From assembly GCF_040718835.1 (NCBI RefSeq), contig NZ_JBFEFG010000267.1, forward strand, positions 541,501 to 605,500: DNA of 64,000 nucleotides, in the 5' to 3' direction. How positions within the stretch are numbered: the first letter of the stretch is position 1; every line of letters begins with the position of its first letter. Made by a program: the position numbers and the translations under genes. The DNA is from Bremerella sp. JC817 (GTDB lineage: Bacteria > Planctomycetota > Planctomycetia > Pirellulales > Pirellulaceae). This document shows positions 45,868-58,081 of this stretch, in pieces. The notes under the pieces were generated by a model that was given only the letters and a program-made list of their open reading frames with translations, made no database searches and had not been told where the DNA came from.

Positions 45868-46623
45868 TTACCTTGCGAGGAAACCACCATCGACGGGCAA
45901 ACTGATGCCGGTCGTAAACGAAGCCGCATCTGAGGCCAAATAGGCGACAGCGCCGGCAATTTCTTCTACCGTGGCCAGCCGATTCATCGGATGCAGCGCG
46001 GCCAGTTGGGCTCGTGACCCAGCTCCTTCTTTTCCGGCGAAGCGATCGATCATGTCGGTTGCCGTGGCAGCCGGAGCGACTGCATTAACCCGAATGCCTT
46101 GCTGGGCATATTCCAACGCGGCGGTCTTGGTCATCCCTTCGACGGCATGCTTGGAAGCGTTGTAGACGCTTGCCCCTGGCATCGCGACCTGGCCGAGGAT
46201 GCTCGAGGTGTTGATGATCACCCCGCTCCCTTGCTTCAGCATCTGCTCGACTTCGTACTTCATGCTGAGGAATACACCCAGCACGTTGATATCGAAGATA
46301 TGCCGATACTGCTCGACGCTCACCTCGTGCACAGGCCCTGAGCCTTCGACGCCTGCGTTGTTGAAGGCCACGTCGACGCGACCATATTTCTGGACCGTTT
46401 CCGCCACCAGGTTTTTGACATCTTCTTCCTGCGTCACATCGGTACGCACGAAGAACGCTTCTCCGCCAGACGACTGGATCGCATCGACGACTGCGTTGCC
46501 TTGCTCGGTCCGGCGACCAGCAACGACTACCTTAGCGCCCTGACCGGCCAACAACTTAGCAGTCGCTTCGCCGATGCCCGAGGTACCACCGGTGATTAAT
46601 ACGACCTTGTCTTGAAGACTCAT
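45868..46623 (-). CDS. Short-chain dehydrogenase/reductase
   Basis: 251 residues from the ATG at 46623. NAD(P)-binding LITGGTSGIGEATAKLL, NNAGVEGSGP, catalytic Ser in INTSSILGQ, and YNASKHAVEGMTK with the YxxxK motif; typical ending SLPVDGGFLAR. The substrate cannot be told. It is located between the MarR regulator and pirin, so it probably detoxifies a quinone, aldehyde or similar electrophile under MarR control. Confidence 0.93.
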   Translation of the reverse strand: MSLQDKVVLITGGTSGIGEATAKLLAGQGAKVVVAGRRTEQGNAVVDAIQSSGGEAFFVRTDVTQEEDVKNLVAETVQKYGRVDVAFNNAGVEGSGPVHEVSVEQYRHIFDINVLGVFLSMKYEVEQMLKQGSGVIINTSSILGQVAMPGASVYNASKHAVEGMTKTAALEYAQQGIRVNAVAPAATATDMIDRFAGKEGAGSRAQLAALHPMNRLATVEEIAGAVAYLASDAASFTTGISLPVDGGFLAR

Positions 46624-46693
46624 TGCTTGAACTCCCCAAAAAAGCACTTGACCAACTATTTACATATCAACTATCGCACTAAAAAAAGAGATG

Positions 46694-47176
46694 CTACGAT
46701 TCGTCCTCGGTTACAGCCGCACGTGACTTTTCTAACAAATCGATCAGTTGCTGCAGTTCGACTTCGGTCAGGTGTCCCATCAATCGCTTGTGGGCATCCA
46801 TCAAAGGTTGATCGATATTGGCCAAAATCTCGAGGGCCTTGTCGGTAATGGCGACATACACCACCCGACGATCTTTCTCGCACCGAACTCGGCTGACCAG
46901 TTCCTGCTTTTCCAGGCGATCGATCAAACCAGTAATTGCCGGCACCACTTGAATCAGGCGACCCGCGATTTCGAGCGACGGCAGAGGCTTCCCTTCGCCA
47001 CGCAAGATCCGCAAGACGTTGTACTGCGATCCGGTCAGACCGTAGTCACGTAGAAGTCGCCCCAACCGATTATGAAACAGATCGCTTGTCCGCAAGATAT
47101 TGAGGATGGCTTCCTGTTCCTTCGATTCGAAAGGGTCGCGTTTCTTCAGTTCGTCTTTGAGTCCAGGTGGGGTCAT
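46694..47176 (-). CDS. MarR-family transcriptional regulator
   Basis: 160 residues from the ATG at 47176, with GGAGG six bases upstream. The winged helix has LTGSQYNVLRILRGEGKPLP, SLEIAGRLIQVVPAITGLID as recognition helix and RVRCEKDRRVVYVAITDKAL as the wing. Members repress by binding palindromes and release on ligand or oxidation. A palindrome at 47199-47210 lies in its own leader, suggesting autoregulation and control of the SDR-pirin-DoxX set. Confidence 0.92.
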   Translation of the reverse strand: MTPPGLKDELKKRDPFESKEQEAILNILRTSDLFHNRLGRLLRDYGLTGSQYNVLRILRGEGKPLPSLEIAGRLIQVVPAITGLIDRLEKQELVSRVRCEKDRRVVYVAITDKALEILANIDQPLMDAHKRLMGHLTEVELQQLIDLLEKSRAAVTEDES

Positions 47177-47198
47177 GGTTTCCTCCGTCTGCATTTAC

Positions 47199-47210
47199 TT
47201 TACATGTAAA
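47199..47210. promoter_or_regulatory. Probable MarR operator
   Basis: Perfect palindrome TTTACATGTAAA, 22 bases before the MarR start. A half-like TTTACAT also occurs at 46659-46665 before the SDR gene. Confidence 0.55.
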
Positions 47211-47530
47211 TCATTACGGAAGCAAGTGCTATTTGGCAATTTAGCTGTCTAACTACCAATTTAAGGCAATCGTCGCGACCCAAGAGATATTTTTCCCGAT
47301 TTTCTCATTTTTACCCCGGCACCCCATTTCCTAAACAGGGTTTGCTCTTATTATGCAAATAGTCCCCCTGGCTAACAATTGACCCAGCCAGAACTACTAC
47401 CATCATCCAAACAGCTCTTCTTCAGCCATCTGACGAATTCTTGCCGCGATCGCGATCTCGTCGAAGGGTGTTTGGAAACGTCATTTCATCCATCCCATCT
47501 CTTGTCTTTGTAAGTTGAAGAGGCAGTAAT
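47211..47530. other. Intergenic region between MarR and DUF1559 pair 5
   Basis: AT-rich divergent promoter region. A CCGGCACCCCATTTCC sequence near 47316 resembles a sigma-54 promoter but lacks GC at -12, so I do not call it. Confidence 0.35.
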
Positions 47531-48544
47531 ATGCGCGCACTCACTCCCCATCGACGAGGCTTCACGCTCGTCGAACTTCTCGTCGTTATTGCCATCATTG
47601 GCGTCTTGATCGCTCTGCTTCTTCCAGCGGTACAACAAGCCCGCGAAGCGGCTCGACGAATGCAATGCACCAATCACCTGAAACAGATTGGCCTGGCACT
47701 CCACAACCATCACGACACCTTCCAACGCTTTCCCCCAGGTGGCGCCCAGGATCAACCTCCGTTTGGTGTTGACGCCGCCAATACCACAAACTGGGGCAGT
47801 TCGTGGTTGGTCTACATCTTGCCTTATGTCGAAGAGACCGCCATCGCGGATAAGTGGGAATGGCAAGGATCGTCGGGCGTCTTCAATGCTGACAATAATG
47901 ACGTTGTCGAAGGTCTCGAAATGGAAAAATACCGCTGCCCATCGACACCTCTGCCTGGCTTTTCGCGATCCAACGGCGGCAACTCCGCCGCAGTCACCTA
48001 TGTGGGCATCAGCGGCGCGATCAACGGGACGATCCCTGGTTACACCGAAAGCCGCATCACGACCAACGCTCGAGGTGGTAGCTTCAGCGCTGGCGGCATC
48101 TTGTTTGCCAACAGCAAGATTCGTTTCGCCGACATGACCGATGGTTCAACCAATACCCTGGCCGCCAGCGAACATGGCAACTGGCTGACCGACACCTCCG
48201 GCACTCGTCAGGACTGGCGAGCCAGCCAGCCTTGGAGCTGGACCATCGGCTGCAAGAGCTCCGATTCGCCGCCGAACATGACCTACAACGGCGACAATCG
48301 TCCATTCAACATCACGACGATCCGCTACGTGGTGAATCGCACCACCGGCTGGACCGATGATGAAGGGGGCACCGGCGTGGGCAACGATGGTGGCGCCAAC
48401 ATTCCTTTGAACTCGACGCACCCTGGCGGCGTGAATGTTCTGCTGGGTGACGGTTCGGTTCGCTTCCTGGCCGAAACCATTCCGCTGGAAACGTTGGCCC
48501 GTCTCGCCACGCGTGACGATGGTCAGCCGATCGGCGAATTCTAA
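47531..48544 (+). CDS. DUF1559 pseudopilin-like secreted protein
   Basis: 337 residues. Prepilin motif [19 protein letters not shown] from residue ~10, [28 protein letters not shown] and a final [17 protein letters not shown] with the family motif. It is followed after 121 bases by a lipoprotein gene, as in the other four pairs. Confidence 0.93.
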   Translation: MRALTPHRRGFTLVELLVVIAIIGVLIALLLPAVQQAREAARRMQCTNHLKQIGLALHNHHDTFQRFPPGGAQDQPPFGVDAANTTNWGSSWLVYILPYVEETAIADKWEWQGSSGVFNADNNDVVEGLEMEKYRCPSTPLPGFSRSNGGNSAAVTYVGISGAINGTIPGYTESRITTNARGGSFSAGGILFANSKIRFADMTDGSTNTLAASEHGNWLTDTSGTRQDWRASQPWSWTIGCKSSDSPPNMTYNGDNRPFNITTIRYVVNRTTGWTDDEGGTGVGNDGGANIPLNSTHPGGVNVLLGDGSVRFLAETIPLETLARLATRDDGQPIGEF

Positions 48545-48665
48545 TTCGCGATTCTTTCTATCGCTTCATTCTCTGACGGTGGGCTCGCATTCCTCGCGAG
48601 TCCACCTGACCTCGTTCCTGCATTGGGCAAACCCTCTCGTCCCCATTTCTTGAAAGCCCCGACTC

Positions 48666-49067
48666 ATGCTCCGTCATGTCACCTATCTCGTTGCCATCGC
48701 TTCTCTCGCAACACTCACGCTCGGCTGCCAGCCACAACGCCAGAATGCTACCAAATTCCCGGTCCAAGGCACCGTCACGCTCGACGAGAAGCCGATGCCG
48801 AAGGGAATCATCTACTTCAAGACCATCGCAACTGGGTCGGTCGACGCCATGGATATTGTTGACGGCAAGTTCTCAGGCGAAGCCGAGCCGGGCGAACGCC
48901 GCGTCGAGATCTCTGCGTTCCGACCTGTCCCGAGTGCCACGCCAGGTATGGGCGAGGGAGAAGAGAACTTCATCCCCGCAAAGTACAACGCCAAAAGCAC
49001 CCTCTCGGCGGATGTCACTACAGACAAACAAATCAACGATTTTCAATTCGCGGTGACCTCGAAATAG
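48666..49067 (+). CDS. Small lipoprotein, transthyretin-like, partner of DUF1559
   Basis: 133 residues. Lipoprotein signal with TLTLGC (Cys near residue 21), then FPVQGTVTLDEKPMPKGIIY, the usual domain start, and EPGERRVEISAF. It forms pair 5 with the DUF1559 gene and is followed by a strong hairpin at 49096. Confidence 0.86.
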   Translation: MLRHVTYLVAIASLATLTLGCQPQRQNATKFPVQGTVTLDEKPMPKGIIYFKTIATGSVDAMDIVDGKFSGEAEPGERRVEISAFRPVPSATPGMGEGEENFIPAKYNAKSTLSADVTTDKQINDFQFAVTSK

Positions 49068-49095
49068 ATCTCCGAGCAGGATTCGTGCAAGCAAT

Positions 49096-49137
49096 CAGCC
49101 CCCTTATCTCATCGATTTCTGTCGATTGTGGGGGCTG
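49096..49137 (+). terminator. Hairpin after DUF1559 pair 5
   Basis: CAGCCCCC (49096-49103) pairs with GGGGGCTG (49130-49137), with an inner ATCGA/TCGAT stem. No U-run follows, so it is a probable but not certain terminator. Confidence 0.5.
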
Positions 49138-49271
49138 GTTCTGCATAACCCACTTTGCTGGTTCCAGTTTCCTGATTCGAGGGAAATTGTGTTAAACTAG
49201 CAACTACGGTGAGATTTTTTTCTTTCCATTGCCCCATACCCGCCTTTCCTACCCCTGGCATCGAATCTTCT

Positions 49272-51542
<2,271 letters not shown>

Positions 51543-51551
51543 TCCGCACCG

Positions 51552-53282
51552 ATGCCGAACGATTCGGATCAGCACGTCACTGTCAAAAAGAAACGCAGGT
51601 CTTCGGGCCTGCGTTTCCTGCTGCATGGCTATCGTTTCGCACTGATCGCGGCGATTGCGATTCTCGTACGCTTGCACGTGCAAAGCGAAGACCGGGCAGA
51701 TGTTGGCCCCGTCGATATCTCACTGGGAACGGTTCAGGCATTCTTGCCCGATGCCGCCTCGCTGACGCCTGCGACCGATCGGGACGGAGCCTACGTGCAA
51801 GACGCCAGCGGCAAGCGAATCGGCTGGGCGATCACCACGCTGCCGACCGCCAATAAGATCATTGGGTTCTCAGGCCCAACCAATACGCTGGTCGTCGTCG
51901 ACAGTGGCAACAACCTTTGCGGAATCGAGATCCTCTCGAGCAAAGATACGCCAGAGCATCTCGACGCGGTCCGCAACGCGACCTGGTTTCCACGACAGTT
52001 CTCAGGCGTTCCGGTCGCCCAGCTTGGCGGCGAGAAACGTCTCGACGCCGTCTCCGGGGCAACGCTCACCAGCCTGGCGATTATCGAATCGGTTACGAAG
52101 GTTCTCGGCAGCGATCCTCCCAACTACCGCTTCCCTGACGAGATTACGCTAGAAGAAGTCGTCGAAATCTTGCCGGAAGCGACAAGCCTTGCCCCGCAGG
52201 AAAGCCCTCGCGGTTGGTTCGATGTCCTGAACGCCGACGGGCAGAAGATCGGCACCGCCTGGCGTACCAGTCCCAAGGCGGATCAGCATGTAGGCTACCA
52301 GGGGCCGACCGATGTCCTGGTGATCATGGACGCTGAAGATAAGTTGAAAGCGGTCGCGCTTCGCGATAGCTATGACAACGATCCCTATGTCCGCTACGTT
52401 CGCGAAGACTGGTCGTTTCCTGAATACCTGGCTGGCTACGACCTGGCACAGCTTGCGAATTTTGATATCGAGAAATCCGAGATCGAAGGTGTCTCCGGCG
52501 CGACGATGACCAGTCAGTCGGCAACCGCCGCCATCGGAATCGCCGCAGCTGCTTATCAGCAGGAAAGGGAAGCGGAAGAAACACCAGCGATCGCGACTAC
52601 TCCGATCAGCATCGGCTGGCGCGACCTGGCCACGATTGGCGTTGTGATCGCGGCCCTTGTCATCGCCTTTACGAACTTGCGTGGAAAGAAGTCGGTTCAG
52701 TTTGGTTTCGGGCTGATCGTGATTGCTTACCTCGGCTTCTTCGCGGGCGATATTCTGTCGATGGCCCTGCTGGTTGGCTGGGCCAGTCACCCAGTCCCCT
52801 GGCAGAAATGCATCGGCCTGGTGGCGGTCGCGATTGCGGCCTTCGCCGTGCCTCTTTTCAGCAAGAAGCAGGTTTACTGCAATCACCTTTGCCCACATGG
52901 TGCGGCCCAGATGATGATCCTGCGGTTCTCGAAATGGCACTGGACGGTGCCGAAGAAACTGCGTGTCGTCTTATCGGCCATTCCGGCCATTCTTTTGGCC
53001 GTAGCCATCCTGATCGCCTTCTCGATCATCGATGGCAACCTGGCCGCTCTCGAGCCATTCGATGCCTATGTTCCGACGATCGCTGGCTGGGCCTCCCTTT
53101 CGATCGCCATCGGTGGATTGATCTTCTCGGCGTTCGTTCCGATGGGCTTCTGCCGATTTGCTTGCCCGACCGGAGCGGTGATCTCGCATGTCCGCTGGAA
53201 TGCCTCGAGCGACCAGTGGAGCGTTCGCGACAGTGTTGCCACCCTGCTTTTGGGCCTCGCGGTGATTTGTTTCTGGCTGTAA
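51552..53282 (+). CDS. FMN-binding, NosR-like membrane electron-transfer protein
   Basis: 576 residues. One N-terminal membrane span, then two FMN-binding domains with covalent-flavin motifs DAVSGATLTSLA (near residue 165) and EGVSGATMTSQSA (near 320). Five or six membrane helices follow, with two CX3CP motifs, YCNHLCPHGAAQ and GFCRFACPTGAV, as in NosR/YccM proteins. It probably passes electrons from the quinone pool across the membrane. Two FMN domains in one chain is unusual. The start is nine bases after the FAD oxidoreductase, so electrons might pass between them. Confidence 0.85.
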   Translation: MPNDSDQHVTVKKKRRSSGLRFLLHGYRFALIAAIAILVRLHVQSEDRADVGPVDISLGTVQAFLPDAASLTPATDRDGAYVQDASGKRIGWAITTLPTANKIIGFSGPTNTLVVVDSGNNLCGIEILSSKDTPEHLDAVRNATWFPRQFSGVPVAQLGGEKRLDAVSGATLTSLAIIESVTKVLGSDPPNYRFPDEITLEEVVEILPEATSLAPQESPRGWFDVLNADGQKIGTAWRTSPKADQHVGYQGPTDVLVIMDAEDKLKAVALRDSYDNDPYVRYVREDWSFPEYLAGYDLAQLANFDIEKSEIEGVSGATMTSQSATAAIGIAAAAYQQEREAEETPAIATTPISIGWRDLATIGVVIAALVIAFTNLRGKKSVQFGFGLIVIAYLGFFAGDILSMALLVGWASHPVPWQKCIGLVAVAIAAFAVPLFSKKQVYCNHLCPHGAAQMMILRFSKWHWTVPKKLRVVLSAIPAILLAVAILIAFSIIDGNLAALEPFDAYVPTIAGWASLSIAIGGLIFSAFVPMGFCRFACPTGAVISHVRWNASSDQWSVRDSVATLLLGLAVICFWL

Positions 53283-53380
53283 GCGGTCGTCGAAGTTTGC
53301 TCGATTCGTCTCTATAATGGGTCGCAGTGATCTGGCAATTCTCCTCTGCGCAATCTTCTCGTAACGGAAGTAGCTTCCCC

Positions 53381-55198
53381 ATGACCGAAAAGAAGATGGG
53401 TCCCTATCGGCTGGAAACCACCATTGGCAGTGGTGGTATGGGGACCGTTTATCGTGGCATCGACGAACGTACCGGCGACCAGGCGGCAATCAAAGTCCTG
53501 CCCAGCGGCATGTCCCATAACGAAGGCCTGCGCGAACGCTTCCAGCGTGAAATCGAGACGCTGCTGCAGCTGAAGCACCCCAACATTGTGCGGCTGTTTG
53601 GTTTCGGCGAAGAGGATGGCGAACTGTTCTATGCCATGGAACTGGTCGAAGGGCGCAGCCTGGCCGAGGTGATCGTGAAGACCCCGATCAAAAGCTGGCG
53701 AACCGTTGTCCGCTATGCCTTGGAGATTGCCTCGGGACTGCGACAAGCGCATGACATGGGGATCGTTCATCGCGACATTAAACCAGCGAACATCCTGATA
53801 ACGCGCGGCGACAAAGTCAAAATCCTCGACTTCGGCATCGCACGTCTCTTCGGAGCGACCGGTGTCACGATGGCCGGCGGCATTGTCGGTACCGCCGACT
53901 ACATGGCGCCTGAACAAGCTTTCGGCGAAGGGGTCACGCCCAAGGCAGATCTCTACAGTTTGGGCGCGCTGATGTATGCGATGCTCTCGCGACAGCCACC
54001 GTTTCGGGGCAACACGATCGCCGAGATCCTCGACAAGCTTCGTTACTCCGATCCTACGCCAATCGGACGCCTGGTCGACACCATTCCCAACGATCTCTCC
54101 CAACTGATCATGCAGCTTCTGGAAAAGAATCCAGAGCATCGCGTTCCGACGGCCCGGGCACTTTGCCGCCGACTGCAAGCCATCTTGGATCTGCCGGAAG
54201 ACACGGACTTCGAGATGAACCTGGCCGACTACTCGACCCAGGCTCCCTCTGCACCAGTCGACGAATACCAGCTGAAAGATGGGGGCGACGACTTTCCGAC
54301 CGTCGATCCTACGGCTCGGAAGCTGGCCGAAGCACCAACGATGCAGCTCACCAACCCAGGGACATCCGATCCAGCTCAGTCGGTCGCCGATAGCGATCAG
54401 ACCGCTGCACCAAAGACCATTATCACTCAGCGACGTCCCAAGTCTGACGAACCGCAAACCCGGTTCACCACCGTAGCCGAACAACGGCAACGAAAGTCAG
54501 AGGAAGAGTCGCAGCGTGAAAAAGGAAATGCGTGGATCAACTACTTGCAGATTGGTGGTCTGCTGATCGCGTTGAGCGTGGTCATTGGCATCATGTTCGT
54601 CGCACCCAAGCAACCGGATGCCGACGACGTTTACCGCACCATCGAATCAAGTGCCAACGAAGGCAACCTGGGCGATGTTGCGGAAGAGATGGACTCGTTC
54701 CTCGACCGCTTTCCTGAAGATCCACGCTCGGAATATATCGCTCAACTCCGCGAAGAGTTGAACCTTCGTCGACAAGAGAATCGCTATCGCCTGGCCGCGG
54801 CAATCGGTCGTGTCAGCCAGGGAATGCATCCGGTCGAGCATCTTTATCTGGATGCGATGAAGACAACCGACTTCGACCCGCAGGCAGCCCGTGACAAGCT
54901 TCAGGGACTTCTGCTGGTCTATGGTCCCGCCGACGCTCAGGAAGGGGACATCGCCCGTTGTCTGGTTCTGGCCGAACGGCGTTTGAAGCAATTGAACACA
55001 ACGCTCGCCTATCAAAACAAGCAGCAAACCGCCTCGCTTCGCGAACGCTTGGACTACGCTCGTCGGATCTCCGGTGACAAGCCTGACGAGGCCCGGCGGA
55101 TCTATGTGGGTGTGATTCAACTGCTGCAGAATGAATCGTGGGGAAGCCACCTGCTAGAGGAAGCGCGAGAGCAACTCAACGCGTTGCAGAATCGATAG
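53381..55198 (+). CDS. Transmembrane Ser/Thr protein kinase (PknB/Hanks type)
   Basis: 605 residues from the ATG at 53381. Kinase domain, residues ~7-270: IGSGGMGTVYRG (P-loop), AAIKVLPSG (Lys), HRDIKPANIL (catalytic loop), DFGIARL and GTADYMAPEQ. A Gln/Thr-rich linker precedes a membrane span near residue 385 (YLQIGGLLIALSVVIGIMFV). The outer part (~410-605) is helical, resembling TPR. All catalytic residues are present. It follows the FMN protein by about 100 bases. Confidence 0.93.
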   Translation: MTEKKMGPYRLETTIGSGGMGTVYRGIDERTGDQAAIKVLPSGMSHNEGLRERFQREIETLLQLKHPNIVRLFGFGEEDGELFYAMELVEGRSLAEVIVKTPIKSWRTVVRYALEIASGLRQAHDMGIVHRDIKPANILITRGDKVKILDFGIARLFGATGVTMAGGIVGTADYMAPEQAFGEGVTPKADLYSLGALMYAMLSRQPPFRGNTIAEILDKLRYSDPTPIGRLVDTIPNDLSQLIMQLLEKNPEHRVPTARALCRRLQAILDLPEDTDFEMNLADYSTQAPSAPVDEYQLKDGGDDFPTVDPTARKLAEAPTMQLTNPGTSDPAQSVADSDQTAAPKTIITQRRPKSDEPQTRFTTVAEQRQRKSEEESQREKGNAWINYLQIGGLLIALSVVIGIMFVAPKQPDADDVYRTIESSANEGNLGDVAEEMDSFLDRFPEDPRSEYIAQLREELNLRRQENRYRLAAAIGRVSQGMHPVEHLYLDAMKTTDFDPQAARDKLQGLLLVYGPADAQEGDIARCLVLAERRLKQLNTTLAYQNKQQTASLRERLDYARRISGDKPDEARRIYVGVIQLLQNESWGSHLLEEAREQLNALQNR

Positions 55199-55292
55199 CC
55201 GCTGCGAAAGAGGTTGGACTCTCGCGGGTGGCGGCTTATCATAGAAGATACCTCCCACCACCCGCCTTCCCTCCCACCTCTGGATGCATTTG

Positions 55293-57344
55293 ATGAAGTC
55301 GCTGCGACTTGCCTCGCTGGGCCTGTTGGCTCTGTTCACCACCACGCTTTCTGCCGCCGATTGGTATGTCGCCACAAACGGCAACGACTCCGCCGCCGGC
55401 ACAAAGGAAGCCCCCTTCGCTTCGCTCGAAGCGGCTCGCAATGCGATTCGTTCGGCGAAAAAAGCAGGACCGCCGCAGTCGCACACCGTCTGGGTTGCCG
55501 ACGGCACCTACACGTTGTCGGCTCCCTTTCAGCTAACGCCTGAAGATAGTGGCACGGCCGACCATCCCATTCGGTACCGTGCCATCGAAGGTGCCACTCC
55601 ACTAATAAGTGGCGGCAGCCAGGTAACTGGCTGGAAGCAGGAAGGAAATGTCTGGGTCGCGACGCTGCCGGAAGATCTTCGATTGCCACTGCCGGAACAA
55701 CTGATTGCCGGCACGAAGCCCACCACGCTCGCACGCGAACCGGACGAAGGCTTGTTCACGTTCGTCGGCGTCACCGAGGAAGCCGAGCCCAAGAAGCCTG
55801 CCACGCAAATGCTGCGTCTGACGCCTGAAGATTACGCGGCCACGCTGGCGAAGGTCACCCCGGAGGAACTGCCCCAGGTTCAGTTCCTGGCTTATCACAA
55901 GTGGGATAACACCCGCCGTCATCTCGATAAGCTGATCCCGGAAGAACATGCCATGGTCAGCTCAGGCCGGAAGATGAAGGGGCACAATCCACTTAACGAA
56001 AAGACGCAATTTCGCCTCGAGAACTTCGCCGCCGCAATGGATACGCCTGGCGAATGGTTTGCTTCGCCCGATGGCAAAATTCGTTACTTGCCACGCGAAG
56101 GGGAAGATCCTTCGCAGCTGCCGATGATCGTGCCGCGGCTCGAAAAGCTTTTGGTTGTTGCCGGCAAGCCGGAAGCGAACCAGTTTGTCGAGCATGTCAC
56201 CATCGAAGGCCTCCGCTTCTGTCACGGTCGCTGGACGACTCCCAAGCAAGGTTTTGAACCGAGCCAGGCCGCTTCGCCGATTGAAGCTGCCGTGCAGATC
56301 GATGGAGCCCGGCACCTGACCATCGCCGACTGCGAGGTTGGCCATGTCGGCATCTTCGGCATCTGGTTTCGCCGTGGCTGCCACGATTGTCGGATCGAGC
56401 GAACGTGGGTCCACGATACAGGCGCCGGGGGTGTTCGGATCGGCGAGACCGCGCTTCGTCACGAAGCGAACCTACTGACCGATCATATCACGGTCGACAA
56501 CAACATTCTGAACAGTGGTGGCCGAGTTTTCCCTTGTGCCGTTGGACTTTGGATTGGCCATAGTCCCGACAACGTCGTCAGCCACAACGAAATCGCCGAT
56601 TACTTTTACAGCGGAATCTCGGTCGGATGGCGTTGGGGATACGCCGAGTCGCTGGCGAAACGAAACACGATCACCAAGAACCATGTCCATCACCTGGGCT
56701 ACGGCTTGCTGAGCGACATGGGAGGCATCTATACGCTTGGTCCTTCCGAAGGGACCGTCGTGACCGGTAACGTTTTCCACGACATTCATGCCTACAGCTA
56801 TGGCGGCTGGGGGATGTATACCGACGAAGGCAGCAGCGATATCCTGTTCGAGAACAACCTCGTCTATAATACCAAGACCGGGGGATTCCATCAGCACTAC
56901 GGCAAAGACAACATCGTGCGAAACAACATTCTCGCGTTCGCTTTGCTCTATCAGTTGCGTGCCTCTCGCCCCGAAGAACATCGTTCGTTTGTCTTCGAGC
57001 AGAACATTGTTTATTACGACACCGGGTCGCTGCTCGATGGTCGTTTCAGCCAGGTGAAGCACGACAGTGCTCGGAACTGTTACTTCGACGCCTCAGGCAA
57101 ACCGGTCACGTTTGAAGGCAAGTCGCTGGAAGAATGGCAAAAGACCGGGCACGAGAAGGGCTCGATCATCGCCGATCCGAAGTTCGCCGATCCAGAACAT
57201 CACGACTTCACCCTGGCCAGCGATTCTCCGGCCTTGAAGCTGGGATTCAAGCCCTTCAACACCGACGACGTTGGCGTGTATGGCAAGCCGCAGTGGATCG
57301 AGAAAGCGAAGAGCGGAAGTTACCCTCCGGTTCATGCCGAGTAG
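55293..57344 (+). CDS. Secreted right-handed parallel beta-helix protein (pectate-lyase-like)
   Basis: 683 residues from the ATG at 55293 (55284 is also possible). Signal peptide ends near LSAA, followed by DWYVATNGNDSAAGTKEAPF, the typical opening of beta-helix proteins such as chondroitinase/alginate-lyase relatives. The middle contains repeated turns, e.g. HLTIADCEVGHVGIFGIWFR, ITVDNNILNSGGRVFPCAVG and GGIYTLGPSEGTVVTGNVFH. It probably binds or cleaves an acidic polysaccharide; hydrolase versus lyase cannot be decided. Confidence 0.88.
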   Translation: MKSLRLASLGLLALFTTTLSAADWYVATNGNDSAAGTKEAPFASLEAARNAIRSAKKAGPPQSHTVWVADGTYTLSAPFQLTPEDSGTADHPIRYRAIEGATPLISGGSQVTGWKQEGNVWVATLPEDLRLPLPEQLIAGTKPTTLAREPDEGLFTFVGVTEEAEPKKPATQMLRLTPEDYAATLAKVTPEELPQVQFLAYHKWDNTRRHLDKLIPEEHAMVSSGRKMKGHNPLNEKTQFRLENFAAAMDTPGEWFASPDGKIRYLPREGEDPSQLPMIVPRLEKLLVVAGKPEANQFVEHVTIEGLRFCHGRWTTPKQGFEPSQAASPIEAAVQIDGARHLTIADCEVGHVGIFGIWFRRGCHDCRIERTWVHDTGAGGVRIGETALRHEANLLTDHITVDNNILNSGGRVFPCAVGLWIGHSPDNVVSHNEIADYFYSGISVGWRWGYAESLAKRNTITKNHVHHLGYGLLSDMGGIYTLGPSEGTVVTGNVFHDIHAYSYGGWGMYTDEGSSDILFENNLVYNTKTGGFHQHYGKDNIVRNNILAFALLYQLRASRPEEHRSFVFEQNIVYYDTGSLLDGRFSQVKHDSARNCYFDASGKPVTFEGKSLEEWQKTGHEKGSIIADPKFADPEHHDFTLASDSPALKLGFKPFNTDDVGVYGKPQWIEKAKSGSYPPVHAE

Positions 57345-57355
57345 CGATAAAGAAG

Positions 57356-57391
57356 GTTCCCTGCCGGCCTCGTTGATGACCGGCAGGGAAC
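57356..57391. terminator. Strong hairpin between convergent genes
   Basis: Perfect 12-base stem GTTCCCTGCCGG/CCGGCAGGGAAC with a 12-base loop, lying 12 bases after the beta-helix stop and 20 bases from the AhpD-like stop. It probably ends transcription in both directions. Confidence 0.72.
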
Positions 57392-57410
57392 GCTTCCGTC
57401 CAACATCCGC

Positions 57411-57959
57411 TTAGTGCGCTTCGGCGAACAGTTCGACTTTCGGGAAGTCGACTTCGGTCTCGGCAACGTGGTTGAAGTAGTTCGTGAAGATATTCAAAGC
57501 GACCAGGCCGACCACTTCGGAAATCTCTTCATCACTCAGCCCAGCCTGCTGCGCGGCAGCAAACTGCGTTTCGCTGATCAAGCCTTTCGAGTCGACAATC
57601 GCTGCCGCCAGATCAATGACCGCCTGAACCTTCGGATCGGCGGCCTCTCCCTGACGGATGCGGACCGTTTCCTCTTGGGTGTAACCGATCGACTGACCAA
57701 CCATCGTGTGAGCGGAGACGCAGTACTGGCAATGATTCTTCTCGCCGATGGCCATGGCGACCGCCTCCCGGGCCTTGGCCGGTAACCGGGTATGACCCAA
57801 CGCACCAGAGAACCCGAGGTAGGCCTCGAGGACCACCGGAGCGTTGGCCATCGTGGCGATGAGATTCACATGCTTGCCCAACTTCTTCTTGGCAGCTTCC
57901 AAGAGGTCGCGGGTTTTGCCTTCAGACGATTCGATCGAGATAGGTTGCAAACGAGGCAT
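57411..57959 (-). CDS. Carboxymuconolactone decarboxylase/AhpD-family protein
   Basis: 182 residues from the ATG at 57959, with AAGGAAA upstream. The peroxidase-type active site EKNHCQYCVSAHTMVGQSIG holds the CxxC and the nearby His, as in AhpD-like proteins. All-helical and cytosolic. It is probably a peroxide- or alkyl-peroxide-linked thiol reductase. It converges with the beta-helix gene across a strong hairpin. Confidence 0.93.
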   Translation of the reverse strand: MPRLQPISIESSEGKTRDLLEAAKKKLGKHVNLIATMANAPVVLEAYLGFSGALGHTRLPAKAREAVAMAIGEKNHCQYCVSAHTMVGQSIGYTQEETVRIRQGEAADPKVQAVIDLAAAIVDSKGLISETQFAAAQQAGLSDEEISEVVGLVALNIFTNYFNHVAETEVDFPKVELFAEAH

Positions 57960-58081
57960 GGGGTATTTCCTTGTGTCAGAAAGAACCAAAAACTGGCAAA
58001 TCTGAGCACTACGATTCCCCATCGTTTTCGGGCGTTACGCAGGAAAACGAGATTCGATCGGAAACTTGATGTGGGCGTGAA

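Noticed and set aside
47310..47330. Sigma-54 promoter before DUF1559 pair 5
   Set aside because: CCGGCACCCCATTTCC has the -24 half but CC instead of GC at -12.
53312..54490. 392-codon minus-strand ORF
   Set aside because: Shadow of the Ser/Thr kinase domain.
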